This document shows positions 40,401 to 55,900 of a stretch of 64,000 nt of DNA, one piece after another. A model generated the notes under the pieces. That model did not search any database. It was given only the letters and a program-made list of their open reading frames with translations, and was not told the origin of the DNA. The DNA lies in contig JAPYMA010000668.1 in the NCBI GenBank assembly GCA_035041965.1, positions 1 to 64,000 on the forward strand. Reading direction: 5' to 3'. The DNA is from Anisakis pegreffii (taxonomy: Eukaryota; Nematoda; Chromadorea; Rhabditida; Anisakidae). A program made the translations under genes and the position numbers. Each line of letters begins with the position of its first letter. Position 1 is the first letter of the stretch.

Positions 40401-42608
40401 GGAGCGTTTTGAGCAGGATTTATGCTCTCTGCTATAATAACAATTTCATTGGCTGATTCCATTTATTTACTTAACTGTGCGATTTTTTGACGGATTCTCT
40501 CTTTATCGTAAAGACAATACTCTAAGAATCGCGTTTGGTATTGAAACTTGTCAACTTTTCTGTCAGTTCCAGGTATTACTGTTCAAATTTCTGATTGGAT
40601 TCAACGAAAATTCATGATCATGAATGCTTATGCACTTATTCGGCTTTGCACTGTTTGATTTTTGATTCCATGTGATAGTTATCCATTAATACCATGTAAA
40701 TTTTATGAGTAGTACGTGTGAACAGATCGTGAACAATGCTTTGATATTATCACAGTTGTGCGCATTGTACTGCTTCATTGTATCACGAGAATTCATTTGC
40801 CTAATGATATTTGCATTTCAATAAGAATTTACGTCCACATATGCAAACAACATTCACTTTGTGCAATCGCAAGCGCAGAATTCAGTTCATATGCTATATA
40901 GTATCGACGATGTTCAGAAAGGATGATGAACGAAGCATTCTCGTCGTAATTCTTGTGCTATTGTTTGATGATGGTAAACTTTTGTGCACATGAGAAATAT
41001 TTTCATGACAATTGTGATGGCGTACAAATTCTGCATTCGAGTACTTTTGTATGTATGCGAGAGGTATTTACACTGTGAGTACAGAACGCATGCAATCAAT
41101 GTGTTAATGATAGATATTGTATAATTGAAATCTCCACAAATACTTTCATTTTCAAGCAAGTGATATTTCGTTGCTGCGATTGATTGAAATTTTGATCGAA
41201 AATGTAGCAAACAATTGGAATTTGAAGGAAATTTTTTAAAGTGTATCCAATGTTCGTGCTCTCCTCATACCTTTTTGAAAACATATTTTGTCGAAAATTA
41301 ATCATTCAGAGTAGGCGTATAACCAATAAAATAGCCCTTTATTTATTTTGCACTTCTACACTTTTACACTGTCAGACACGTATGAATAGTGATCTATCGA
41401 TGTGTTGCTTAGAATTTCATGATTTATGGTACGCAATCGAAGGAAACGATTGGCATTTTTCGAAAGTTTATCTTATCAGAATGGATTGTAGCGTCGACAG
41501 ATACCTGGACTTGTTCACAACCCAGAATCCAATCACGGACAGACAATTCACGAACAATTTGCGATTTTATACGAGAAATCATTTCTTTCCTCAATAACTC
41601 AGCATGGCACGATCTAGATGCAATCATTTCACTGTATTTCCGTGCATTTACCATGGTTGCCGTATTCCTATCGCTCGTCTAGTCTGCAATGTTTGTGGGT
41701 GATTCAGAAATTTCTATCGTTCACAGTCTCAGTGCTGATTCGTCTACTAGTTATTGTAACGATTGTAATCATTTGAATAGTTGATCGAAATAAATGAATG
41801 ATCACCATCAGACAAATTATTCTCTTAAGACTTAAGTGAATCATGAAGAAGTCTTATATGAATGATTTTATACGTGCACACATGAACACACGCACAATTC
41901 AAAACAACCGTGCAAGAGTGCATGTAGGAGAAGCACATAGTAATCGTATGCTTGCTGCTGTCTAGACGGACTCGATACGACTTATGATCAAGCATTCTAT
42001 TTTTGGTTATATTTTATGAGGCAGCGTTTAGATAGTAGTAGTATTGTGTGGGAAACGGTATTCAAAAGCAGCGCAGTAACATTGAATTGATGTAATAGAA
42101 GATTCGAAAACGATTCTAAGCTGTGAATGCCTTGCAAAATGTGTGAAAATGTGTAAGGTTTTTCTGTAAGCAAAATCTTTTATGCGCCGTCTTCTTGCCG
42201 TCTTATAAATTTTCTATTAGATGTGATTAAATTATAGTAGTATTAGTTGTGTCTATTGGCAATAGTTGTTTTTTCGGTTGGCATGTTTCTTGTTCCTTCT
42301 GCTTCATCTGATGAGTATCTTCACAGAAGGAGTCTTTTTTTTTCTCTCTAGAGGAATGCGAATGCCTATTTGAGACGGCACAACAAAATGAAGCATTGTG
42401 GTCGTCTTGCCTTTTTTTTGGTGTTCGTTTATGATTTCTTACTACTACTACAACCATTCCTCACATTTACTTTTCATTTCTTAATTGATAGTTTCTCATT
42501 TTTGTCATTCATTCTCATTTTCGCTTTTTGTGAAATTTCTTCTCAGCTCAACTAATCGTCTTAGTTTCTCATATTTCTTCTTCGTTGGTTTTTTCGTCGT
42601 CGTCGTCG

Positions 42609-42642
<34 letters not shown>

Positions 42643-45600
42643 GCTGTTTGTTTTGCCCGACAGTAGCCGATAATTTTATTTGATTTGACAAGTGAAATTC
42701 TTTTCGTTTCCACAAAAAAATCAACATTCTTTCAGAAGTCATTTTTCATTAGATTGATGTTTTTCCTCGTTGAAATGTGCTGATTTTTCAATCGCATTTT
42801 TAGAATTAGTCTCATTTCAATAACATTTCTCAATGTGTGTTCAGTGTAGTAAGGTGTAGTAAGATGAATGGAGTTTTTTGGTTTCGATTGAAGACTTCAG
42901 CAGTGTTTTCTTAAGTTGTCTTCATTGAGTGAATGTGTGTACGTAGGTATTTGCTGTGCCGCCGCAGTCTTCTATTATTTCGTCGTTATTTTTTCTCAAT
43001 CCACTATTCTAACATCAGTGAAATCCATCATCGCTCTCCTTTTCGTTGACATTTGTCAGCGAATGACACCGTTTCGTTTTCATTTCATACTTGAACGTTA
43101 CTATCAGTTGCTTAAGTTAATCTCCACGCAACAAAATCCTCAGAGATGAGTCTTGAAACAGGATGTTCTATGAGAGATCATAGCTTGCTTTTAGATCAGT
43201 TCTGAAAAAAAAATTTTTTGCAAATCCTCAAGATAAGTCACGTATCTAGAGGATTTAGCAATTATTTATAAATTAATCAGCCTGATTTGAATATTTATCA
43301 AGTAATTGATTTCAAATCACTAAAGAAACATTTAAAAGATTAAAAAGAACATCTTATCATTATGAAAATTTAATGTGCTATGAAACATTTTCATTTAAAA
43401 GTTCTGTGAAATTTCTCAGAAATTCTCTTTAATCATTTGTGAATAATACCGAGTTTTCGTTGAACAAATACACCGAATTTCTTCGATATAATACTGCACT
43501 CACGTGAATTCCCAATGATGTATCTATCGTTAATGTGCATTGATTTGACTCTCTTCTTTGCTTGCTCACTCTGGAATACGATTGCAAACGTATTTGTTAT
43601 GCAATCACTCATATGAATAAAAACGAGAATACTCTAGCACTTATGCATTCTGTATCAAAAAAGATCTAACAAACCGAAAACTGTGTTTAGTTATAGCAAT
43701 TTCAATAACAATAATATTAATCATCGTAATAACAATAATAATGATAGTAATAATTAAGATTGAAATTGTCACAGTAGTAATCAAGATAGTAATAATAACA
43801 GTTAACTAGTAATCACAATAGTAATGCTAGTAGCAAGAATTTATCTGTTTGCTTGAATGCGTGTTATTATTAGTGCTTTCAGTCTGCAAATCTTTTTTCC
43901 GTGTCTTCACATCTTCTCTAGCGCATAAATAACAACGAACGATTCCTAAGAAAGTGCATTGCTTGCTGCCACATTATGCGTTGAGTTCAGTGGCTTAATG
44001 CTAAAGCTAAAGCTTACAAGCTGGTTTCGTTTAAAGAAGAAACGAGACAAAACACCTTCTTTTATTCATTCATTCTAGCATTTATTCATTCTTTTATTGA
44101 GTCTGTCAATATCGAACGAACCAGCCAGCAGCAGTCGTCTTTTTCACGATAAGACGCGTAAAGCGACGAGTAGAATTGCATTCGTAACGTCTTTTGCACG
44201 GATGCTGAAAGATGCTGCAACGAACGAGACGTTCAAAATGTTCGCTGGAAAAAAATTGATTTTACTACTGCTACTATTTACTACTACTGCTTTCTACGCA
44301 ATCTAAACGCATGCTGGTTTTTATCCTTCAAAAACGCATAAACGCAAATGCGCTCAGCTCACATATCCATTTGAAATTCGTTTTTATAATTTTATGCAGC
44401 AGCTTTCTGCAGAGAAAGCGTTCTCCAATTCGCAAGTGATAATCTAATTTTTTGTAAAAATGTCGGTCGGCATGAGTGTTGTTGAATGATCATGCTGTAA
44501 AAAGTAGCATATGGCTCACCAAGCTATCTTCGGACGTTTGAGGATCCGCTTCTACAATGAGCACATAAGCCGGATAAACTTCGCGATTTCTTTTTTGTGA
44601 AACCTTTCTATCCAATAGTTTACTTGGTGTTGACGTATTTTCCACTGCGTTATTTGATTTTTTTTTGGAAGATTGAGGCATTTTTCTTGATTTGTAATAA
44701 TAGTTTCTCATCGATGATTATATGAGTTTGATGATTTTTAGCATCCGTTTCTGTCTGGCAGCTGTATTGCCGAATCATTTCAACGTTCGTTTCTAATATC
44801 TTTCCTTTACTGGTGTTTGCCTAAAATAACGATTTTTTATGCATATAATGTTTTTCTTCTGGTCGACGACCAAAAATTTGACGGAAAATTATGTTTATGG
44901 TGATTGTTCACATCTGACGACATCTGAATAAATTGCGACTTCAACATAAAGCTTCGCGGTGTCTCTAAACAATTCACAAATGAAATGAATTACCACCTTC
45001 TAAATGCAAAATCCAATTTCATAATTGAATTATACGTTTGCTTCAGTGAATGGATTTGATACAGTAAACAACAGTTTGATACAAAAACAACTGTTTTTGT
45101 GGAGAGATTCAATAATGCAATAATTGGTAACGAAAATCTTCAAACTTCAAGTAAAATGTGCGATGGCTCATTGCAAAATCTGAAAATACATGCAGCAACA
45201 CAGGAATTTGCTCTCTTCATCACGTTTCATTCTTTTCCGCTGTTCTATCAAATCACTCTCATCTCTCTCATCTCTAGAAAGCGTTCTCTCTAAATTTTTT
45301 CTCGTTCTTTTGTGTCTCCTCATCAGTAACATATTGATTTTTTTCTCATTCTCTGCTTCTACTGTTCAGTTGTTATTGGCACGTGTACTACTTGATTCAG
45401 CTTAATCGTTTGGAGTTGCATTGATCGCTGTTCAATCACTGTGAAATTTCAGTTTTGGAGAATCATTATTGAAAACATTCAAAGGATTTCATGTGCCCAT
45501 CTCATATCAGACTGATTTCTCATAGCAAACTGATTATTTCATATCAGACTGATTATCTGTCTCTCTGGAGACGTTTTGCGTCAGAACAACTGATAACAAC

Positions 45601-48600
45601 AAGTATCGATGTTCTCATCGCTAATCATTGTTGAAATTATTCAGTTTTCCACTATTCAAATAAACAAATGCAAAATGATAAATTTGCCGTTCGGTGCAAA
45701 TTTATCAGATTGGCATGCAACAAAAAGAGCTCTTAACGCATTGATTGTGAATATTTTTTAAAATCTATAGTGCATCTTCGTAGGAGCTCTCTCATAATTA
45801 GCCTGTCCTGATCAGAGAGCATTGCCGTATTATATTTTCTGTTGCTAAGCATTTGATTCAAAAACGAAACTAACTCACTGATACCGTGCACTTTCAAAAT
45901 GTCATTGAGGCATTTTTAATCTGCAGAATTTAGAGAGTAGGCTGAATCGATATCAGATAAGTAATGTGGGAATCTTATTAGATGATATATTTAAACGTTC
46001 AAACCGCCCACACCTCATTTAGGGTAATAATCGACCAAAAAGCTTCAATACATATCTCTGAAAAAACCGGAATGCTTCAAGCTGACTGCTCACCAAACTT
46101 GGAACAGCTGAAATTCCGAAGGATGTGTCCCGGGGAGACTGGTACGAGGTCTTTGCAGTGATGTGCAAATGCTCCTCAATAGGATTGTCACGAAAATACC
46201 TTCAATTGTACACTAAGAATTCCTTAGTTAAGCTGTTAGCATACAATAGAAGTTGGTACCTGGCGTGATTCGACAAGTTATTCGCTTTCTTCAGAAAATG
46301 AATTGCAAAGGTAAAGCTTGTAAGAAGCGACGACGACGATGAAATGAGAATAATATCTGCAAAAAAAGTTAATGTACCTGGTCGTACCAATCCTCATCCG
46401 AACAACCTCAAAAAACTTTATTGTTACATGATGATCATCTTCATTTGCATGATCGTATTATTCTATCTTATTGGTACATACGAGCATATGCTGATGGCAC
46501 ATTTCAAATGTTCACTGCATAATACCTGTACTCCTATATCCATAATATAACGTATCGTTCGTCTTTGTGAGCAAGGTAATCTCCATTTACTCAGTAGTAT
46601 TCAAATGCTTGTTAGTCTGCGAATGATTCTGTTTCGAAGTTATTAGTTTTAGGTAGAAATCTCTTACGGTTAGATCAATCAGAAATGTTATCTGATTTCA
46701 ATAGTGTGAAGTTGAATAAATGTATTTTCAAATGGATAGATTTACAATTCAAGGGACAAATGGAACAATAAAGGTCATTTTCAAAGTACAATGAAAAAAT
46801 TTACCAATTTTCAGTGATATAAGTTAATATACTTCGAATGCCATTTGCACTCGTTAGGAATTTAGGAATTGAGTACGAAATAATGAACTTGGAAGAACAA
46901 TTTACCTTTTCGAATAACTTCAAATATGAAGTCATTAATATGGATTCGTACTGCATCTACCCACCTTATCTCTTTATTATGCAAGTAAGGAGATGGATGT
47001 ATTGATGAATTGGTGTACTTTGTTGCTGCTGTCACCCAGGTGGTGCCAACGGTGTATAAACTCGTCAGACATTCGTTTGAGTTGTCATTCCGAGTGGAAT
47101 GATTTGAAATCAGTAGAGAGGGAGCACTTCTTCAAAATGATTTGTGTATTCGTTGTGGAATAGTCTTGTTCGTTGTGATATTCTTGGAGACGTTGACGGA
47201 TGGAAGAGCATTACAATCAACTCTTTCGGAATTCGTTTCTTTTGACCACGGCTCGTCTTTAGCGAAGTGCCATTATGATAGCAATACTTATCACTCATTT
47301 ATTATCGACGCTGACATTATTCATTGGTAAATTCTTATTGCTGAATCATTGTATCGTTCGCAAGTTAGGTAACTAAGGTAACTAAATTGCAAAGCGATAC
47401 TGCAGAGAATGGAAGTGAAAAAGGTTTCAAAAAATTCGCTACTGCAGGTAAACTGAGAGCGCTGAGAAACTGACTCAATTCTGCTGGTAACTTAGTTCTC
47501 AAGTTGAAATTCTACCTGAATCTCCATAATGCATTACTTACTCATCTCTAATCCGTAAGTGTTTGTCCATTTGAGCTGTGTGCCTAGGCGTTTACTTACA
47601 GTTGGAAATTCACCCACTCGTTTGAACAGTAACCAAACAAAATGTTCGCTAAAACACTAATGTGGTCATTCATGAGAAAAGTTTTTTCGTTTTCTTTAGG
47701 ATGGTCAGATTCTACAATCTGTTTATTTTTATGGATTGGTTTCGTTTACATATTTATTTACTGTCTCGGATTATTGTCTGTGACCACTTCAATAAATATG
47801 TGTTTATCCACTTAGTTTTATCTGTGCTGTGTAATTGCACACAAACGTATGTACATATGCATAGAACTGACCACGAAAGACAACAAAATCTATTTTTGGT
47901 GTTGCTGCTGCTACTGTTGAGTATGCAGGCAAAAAACCTGACGTGACCATTCAGATGGGGCGATCCGAAGTGGCCGAATTTTGTTCATTCGTAATCGTCA
48001 TCTATATGTGTGCGTATTTCGTATCCATTTTCCTCGCGTATTCATCAGACGATAACACAGCCAGCAGCCATCCTCTATCCTTTTATTATTATTTATTCAA
48101 TGCGCGAAGATCTCATCCAGTCCATCCATCCATCCATCCACTTCGTTTTATTTATGCTACGGCCCAACAACGGCTATTCATCCACTCATACATCTGCTGA
48201 TGCATCATCCATTCTATTGCATATTGATTGTTGTTTATTCATTGACTTTTTTGTTAATGTCCACTTATGAATTTTTCCAGCGATTCAGACACGATATTCT
48301 AGTTGATATCTGATTTTTTGTTCATCTTTGGTCTCTTGATATTCTCGTATATTCAGCGGAAAAAAATGGTCATGAGATGTCCTCGTCAAGTGTTGTTGAA
48401 TGTTTATATTCTGCTGAGATTTCAACGGTTTTTTTTTAAATGAAGGATTATCCATTTCCATTTCTGAGATCCTGAACTAGCTGTGATCTGAGCTTTCTCT
48501 TGTTACTTTGTTATGGCTTATCACCACCATTCAATCATCTCTTGTCGTCGCTAAAATCACTTTTATTAGCCTTAATCTGTTACATTTGAAAAAAAAAAAA

Positions 48601-49861
48601 GATTTTTCGTTTATTCTACATTTTTGATCGTTTCGACATTTGAAGCGTTGAATTCTTTCGAATCGTGTTCACTCGAATTCGAAAAAAAACCAAAACGTTC
48701 TCCATTCTCCATTAAAGAGTGCTAAAACTCGTTTGATTTTTAAATTTTTTGATCATTATTTCGTCTAATGTCAGCCTTTATTCTTCACATATTGGTCATA
48801 CGATATGTGACGCAATGTGTTCAAAGTATTCAAAAATCGCTTTTCCAACAAATCGCTGTCAACAATTGACTTATGCCACATTAAGCGATCGCAAGCAATT
48901 CTCGCATCTTGGTGTCTTTCTGATTCATTTTCTCCATCTCATTTCATTATTATCGAGCAACTAACGAGAAGAACTCTTGAAACGATGACAGCGAATGATT
49001 TTGTTTAGATTATAATGTAAATTCACGATTTTATGCAGTTTTCAGACAGTCATCAGTTTTTTGAGCGTTTGAGTGACCGAATGAATGCACATTAAAATAC
49101 TTGAGAAACTGTGAATGTCATTTATTTCATCTTTTACCTGGGAACACTAGCGAAGCCAGTCAACCAATGGTAACCGTTGTGGTGTGCACAAGGTATTTCT
49201 TCTCTTTCTGGCAATTAATGAAATGTTCTGTTGAGGATTCAACCTCACACTTGTGATGACTTATCATGATTCTATCATGCATGCTTGCTAAATGAATCGC
49301 TTGCAATTGGTTTGCAATTACTCATGATCGAGTGTCGAGTAAGATTTGCGCCTTTCGTTGTGCTTAAACAGTTTTCTATCAGCCTCATTATATGCATTCC
49401 TGGTTCCCTGTTTCAGTTGTTTTATTCCACACTAGCATCGTCACTTCTTGATTTTCCAAAAGCCCCATTAAAAAAAAACCAGTCAATCATATTCATTATC
49501 GCACTTTGATATCCCAAAAAAATTTCATAATTCGTTCCAGTTTCTTTTGCCATTTTCATATCTCGCTTGTGGTTCAAAAATCATCAAAATGAAATGATTC
49601 CTCTTGATGAGGACGATGATGTAGAATGTGACTACATCATTTTTCCAGATTTGATACTTGCAGATAAATTTAGTTCAGTTTCAAGTTTTATTCATTTGGT
49701 CATTTGACGATCCATGCTTGACGATGATTTTTGGTGTTTTCGCGTGAAAGTGCATCTAGAATTCCTTGATTTGTAGTAGTCGCTTTCATATTCTTTGACA
49801 TCTTTATCTTCACTTCATTTCAGTTGTTTTTTTTATATTTGTTTTCTTCTTCTTCTTCTTC

Positions 49862-49919
<58 letters not shown>

Positions 49920-52900
49920 TGTATATTTTCATTATTATGAATATCTTTGTCATCGCTATTTCATTTTTATTCTCACCACCTGTCCCCCACTTATTCACAT
50001 CGATGATCTGTCTTTATTTCAGGAAAAGACTTCTCATTTCATCAGTTATCCTCCTCCTCTCTTCGAATCACTTCAATCCAGTTGAATCTCGCTGTGTTCG
50101 TTCTGGTGTGATTGCATTCGTTCCCTAATGAATGGATGTCCTACCGTGGTTCTGGCAGACGAGACACATTTTTCACAATGCATCCTTTCCCATAAATCTT
50201 TTTATCTCATCTGACGAAGATTCGAATCCTATTTCGACGATCCATCACTCCTTTATCGTCCTGATGAAAAAATCTCTCTGATTGTGTGTTTTAAAGGGTC
50301 TGCGAGACTTCTGTGTGAACAATTTATATCCTTTCGAGTGTTCGTCCACTCTAATTGAATCTTAAACACATTCATTTTCCACAAAAAATCTTGTTTTTGA
50401 CCGGATTCTCTTTTTTTTTTGCAATGGCGATGGCGTTTTCGTAATGATTTTGTTGGTATTCTTCACTGGTCAATGTCCTCACTCAGATTGCAATAGCTTC
50501 CTTTATCAGTATCTTCGTGTTAATGTGATATGATCTGATTCCATTTCGTTTTAGTTCATTCGAATTGGAATTATTTATGGAGTGGGACAAAAATTATGCA
50601 AAGTGCGCACCATCTGCTCTCGGTGATCTTATTCGATGCTTCTGATTTGTCTGTAACTAGCCGAAGACATCTGGCTTGATTGACACAGGTATCTGGCTTT
50701 TGTCAGAAAACCTTTATGAAACCATACGAAAGAAAACATTCCGTTGAAACTGAATACAATTTTGTGAGAATTTATCAGTATCTTTAAATATTTACGAATA
50801 TCTGGACTGAATTAGGATATGTGATGTTCGAAGCGGATCAGTTGGAAACAAGTCATTAGAGACTTGAACTCTGATTAAGACATCATCGTCATCATCATCG
50901 GATCTCATTACGGCAAACTTGACTAGATGAGATTTTTGAGCTCCTAAGTGAACAATCAAAAAAATAAAAATAAAATTTGAAAAGTTACGATGCGAGATGA
51001 ATGAGTGTTGTTTGTTTGTTGAAATGCGTTTTTGCGTCAATTGTGAATTCAATCTAATCGTATATTAAACACGATGCATTCGTCGTGACCGTCTGCTGAC
51101 CACTGACCGTCCGTCGTCCGTGCATCGATCCATCCATCGTCACGAGACACATCAACCAACAAAGACAACGATTATTTCTCTCATTTTCGTACGCATCATT
51201 GAATGTTCCCCTCTTTTCGCATTTTAATTCAGTAACACTCAGTCATCAGTTTTTCAATCAGTGAATCAATCGCACATTTCAATCGTAGTCGCCACATCAG
51301 GATTTTCGTCTGAATCAATGTAAGAGACTATAAACGCATTCTCAAAACCTCAGCAGATCCAGTGTGAATTCTCGCATCGTATCCTTCTTCATAGTCTCAT
51401 GTCTTCATGGCCTCTTGTTTGCCGTCTTGTTTTCCAGACCTACTAACTTTTAAGAACTATTGTACATACGATATTAGTGGTCTGTACCGTCGGGCAGTCG
51501 AAGCCACTGTGCTCCAGTTTGTTGGGATTTTTTGTCTTATATTGATGTTGCTCGAAAATGTGATCTGTTAAAATTTCTCGTAGCTGGTATTTGAAAATAA
51601 GGGCAGCAGTGCTTATTGTAAGATAACTTCGCAATTTTGCCCAAATTCAGAGACTTGAGGCTGTCTTCTCCCTTCACTAATCTATCGCTCGAATATTTGC
51701 CAGTTATTTATAAGACATGAGATGATAGATTTTTACTGTACCGTGCGATTTTCCCGTGTGATCTGCGCCATTTATCATTAAGCCTTATTAGAACTAAACT
51801 AAAGCAATACACTAATTGTAAGCACGAAATTCATCGTATTGCAAAACTAGCACAACATGCCCAATAGCCAACGGATACAACGACACCACAAATGAATACA
51901 TCTCAAAAATCGTTTCCGTTCGCTTCATTCAATCATTTGCTCATTTCATTTGTTTAATTTAATTGCATCGCTTTTCTAATAATGTATCATCGTTTCGTTT
52001 TGTTTTTTGCTAACAATGAGAGAAATTTCGTAGAATTTGTTTTGAAATGCAAATTTGTTTGTTTGGCAATATTTTCAAATCTTTTTCTTAGATACGATAT
52101 GTGGAATGAAGTCTGCCGCGTTCAGTGATCATTCAAATTATTCATTCATTTGCTCGTTACTCATCAGTCGTTTTTCTTTCAGCGACATAAGACTAGAGCA
52201 GAGCTGTCTTCTCCTCCACCTAACAAACCAGCAAAAAACAAGCACATCTTCAAAAAAAATTCAAGCCTCTCTACCAAATTCTCCAGCTGTTCTTTTGCTT
52301 TTCATCAAACAAAAACGCAAAACGTCCGTCAATTTGCATTTTCGTATTTTCACCATCCATTGTTTATCGTTTTTTGATTGTTACTGTTGTTGCTGTTGTT
52401 TTGTTCTGATGTGTTTTTTGTTTCGTTTCGTTTTTTTGCCTTCAGATTCTAAAAATAATATTGAGAACATGTCATCTGCTTTGCTTCTTCTTATTTTGAG
52501 TTTAACGCGTCTTAGCGAATCTTCAGGGTTAGTAAGGGAGTTGAAGGAGGGCGTTGATTTGATGTGAGACGATTCGTTTTTTCTGGGGCTTCTGAAGACT
52601 CATCTCTTTGCTGTAGCAAAGTCTTTGATGATGTGTTTTTTTGTGTTTTTTGCGGGGTTCCTCTTCGTCATATTGTATTTCCTTTATCTCCGCCGAAACC
52701 GTTGTTGTTCTTGTATTCGTTGGTTTTTACTAGTAAGGGAAATAGCTGGGCATAGATTCGTGTTGATGGGAACTGCTGGAATTTTGCTGTTGCTATTACA
52801 GTGTTAAATTTTTTGCTCTATGAATTCATTGTTTGACCGTAGCATCGCTTACTGTAGATTGTTCTATCGTAACCGTGATTCATACGTTTTGAGCAGTTTC

Positions 52901-55900
52901 AAGGAATTTTTTTCCAAAATTTTTTCCACTTCATGAACCGGAATTTTAATTTAACGACCAGATATGCAGACTGATAGTGAATTCTCACGCAATTTTTCAC
53001 AAGGCAAAGAGGTTAGGCATGACGACATTTGTTCGAAGTTTGCGCTGGGCTCTGCTTATACGTGCTTGGCCCGTATCGCAACCCGAATCCATTGTCTACT
53101 ACTATGAATAACAATTTTCCACAAGTTCTCTCTTGTATTCAAACGAAATTGCTTTGAACATGACAGATCATTGAATATAGTGGCGACGTGAAAATAATAA
53201 TAATAATAATTATTATTATGAAACCATCATGAGCACCACAAAGAACCGGGTTTCGTCTCATTCATTCAATCGCAGATTTTCGCTGATGCTGCTGTTCTGA
53301 CATCTGTTTGTGTTATTATTATTATTATTGTTGTTATTAACCGATGATAAGTAGATCGTTTTTATCCACTGTACGATAGATGCTGTATTCACATCCGTTT
53401 CATTGAATCAACGAATTTCGAGCAACGAAGTGTTCTAACCGCCACCAACTAATTAATTTAATTGTATTAATTATCATCGATCCATCTTTATTCACCATTT
53501 CTTAATTCAACAACAACATCAACATCTATCGCAAGGAGAATTTGAAATTTTCGATTGAAATGAAGTGTTGAGGTTTGATTCGTAAACGTGCTGTAATCTT
53601 ATTTGTTAAATGTTTGAATTCGATGCATTGGTTGCACAAGTGATATCTACAGCCAGTACATGAAATATGATTAGGGCACTGAAAAAAATTGAAAAATTAT
53701 TGAAAAAACTAATCGCGGTAGTTAATGCATGCTTCGGCGAGTGCACCACGGTGATGCTGAGACTGCACCAAATCCTGCACAATACAGTGCAGGCATATCG
53801 ATGTGCTGATATCTGAAAAAACTTTCCTCATATTACATATATTTAATATATCCTATTGGTTTTATTATTCTGTTTTCTTCAGTCACTAGTCATTTATGGT
53901 CTTGAAACCATCCAAATCCATGTAGTATGCCACAGCGCTAGACGAAACATCTCCCATGAACATTTCTAACTGTTACGTTGAGAGATTTTTACTTGAAACC
54001 GGAAGCACTGGTCTATCTTCTCTTATGTTGTTCCGTATGTGATTAGAGTTTTCGCTTTGCATACGAATGAATTTTTCCACCTACACGATTGTACACGATT
54101 AATGAAATTTGTCGTTATGGCGCCTCTTCAAATGATTTGCTTCACTTTCCCAAATAAATCTGTTCATCTTTCAGCAATAAGAACTCATCGTTGAAGAGCT
54201 ACAACGAAGCCGTTGGACGTGTTTTCAAGAGGTTTGTGGAGTCAGTCGATTGATAAGCTCAAAACAGCAACTACTACTCCATCTCAACTCGAAACACAAA
54301 CACAAACACACGCATCATCAAGTGTTTCTTACGTACCGTCTGATTAAACTATCAAGTCCAGTCAGTTGATCGTTATCTAATCAGGAGCTTTCAATCAAAG
54401 TTTCCGGATACACGCTTCTGGAATCGACTGAGTGAACCTCTACAGACCCAACGTCCTATTGGTTTTGTGTGCAATCGACAGTCCTCTATAGAAAACGGTC
54501 CAAAAATGCAGTGTTACTTTTATTACCGCAATAATAAAGTAACACTCTAAGTAAGGGGCACCGTTAAGCAACAGCCAACAAAACAATCGAATTATTGTTT
54601 TCATAAAAACAATATTCAACTGATAATTACCGGTCTATCTCGATTATCGCAGAGATAGACGACTTGATCACGTTCACTTGAATTACACCAAAGCAGTGAA
54701 TTCGTTCTTGGATTGTCGATTGTCCATTGTAACAATTTGTTGGTGGTGGTGCCTTTGTGCTGCTGCTGCATAACGAAGATAAAACCAAAATTGTTACACA
54801 AAGTGAAATTCATCACCGTCTTCATCATCATCATCATCTTATTTCAACAAATCTGAACGAAACGAAGTTTCAATTCTTCAACAAGAATTTCATCAATTGC
54901 TCAGAATATTTGTGTGCGTTTGTGTGTATTGCCTTCTAAGAAGAGCAGTACTGCTGTGTTGATCTCAACTGATCAACAAAACACAATCAAACAGTAGCAG
55001 CAGCAGCATCTGCAGCAGCAGCAGCAGCCGCACCAAATAGGATCGATCAACTCGAGTGTGTCAGCAAGCAATTCTTCCCATTGATTCTTCGTCGACGACG
55101 CAACGGGTCGAAAAAAGAGTGGAAGCAGTGAGGGCGACCTCTATCAAGGGTCCTCACTTCCATCTGCAGGTTCGTCCTCTTTTCACCTTGACTGTTTACT
55201 TGCATGTTTCGTTGTTTTTTGTGTTTTTCTTATTGTGATTTCAGCAGAATTCCCTCATGCATTTCGCTGAATATTCCATTTCACTTCGGAGAATCACGAA
55301 AAATTTGGTCGTACTAGTTTTCTTTTTCGATTAGTGAGGAATCTTTCGAAATGTTTGTCGTCACCGTTATCACGCTTTTCAACAGTAATAGATTAGTACC
55401 ATCAGCAGATTTATTAATTTATTGCATCATCTTTTCCTTATATGCAAGTCTACATTGTTTTTGAGTGGTGGTGATTCGCCATGAATGACCAATTGGTTTT
55501 TCATTGACTAAGACACTAGCAGACAGGAATTTAGCAGAAATCATTGAAATTGAGCAGCAGCATTCAGTGAAATTTCAGTTTGTTCCATTGTTGTGTGCTT
55601 CACAATGCGTAGTTTGATGAGTTTTTATCGAGGCTAGAAAATGAAACGTTTCATAAACGTATGCGAAATTGTTCATTGAAGAATTTAAGCACATTCCCTC
55701 GCAATTTTCAAAATCATTTTTTTGTCATCTTCTTGTGATAATCTGGTTTTTTCGATTGGTTCTCAAAAGCACAAGAAGAATGGGTTAAAAAATTACATAT
55801 GGGTTAAAGGAATTAGTTGAATTGAAACAACGCGTTATTCGTGATTGATTGATCTCGCTGCTTTGTTCCTGTCAAATTTGCCATCTCTCATCTCGCGAAA

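Noticed and set aside
41241..41682. Two overlapping plus-strand open frames (118 and 87 codons)
   Set aside because: The opposite strand carries an exon (41678-41505) with good splice sites and matching phases; the plus frames have neither.
46906..47298. Two other open minus-strand frames, including one ending EEVLPLY
   Set aside because: Only the third frame meets the next exon (46356) in phase; a candidate intron with donor AAA|gtacac gives the wrong phase.
49795..50085. 96-codon poly-Ile frame and its poly-Asn antisense
   Set aside because: Translation of the (ATT)n microsatellite.
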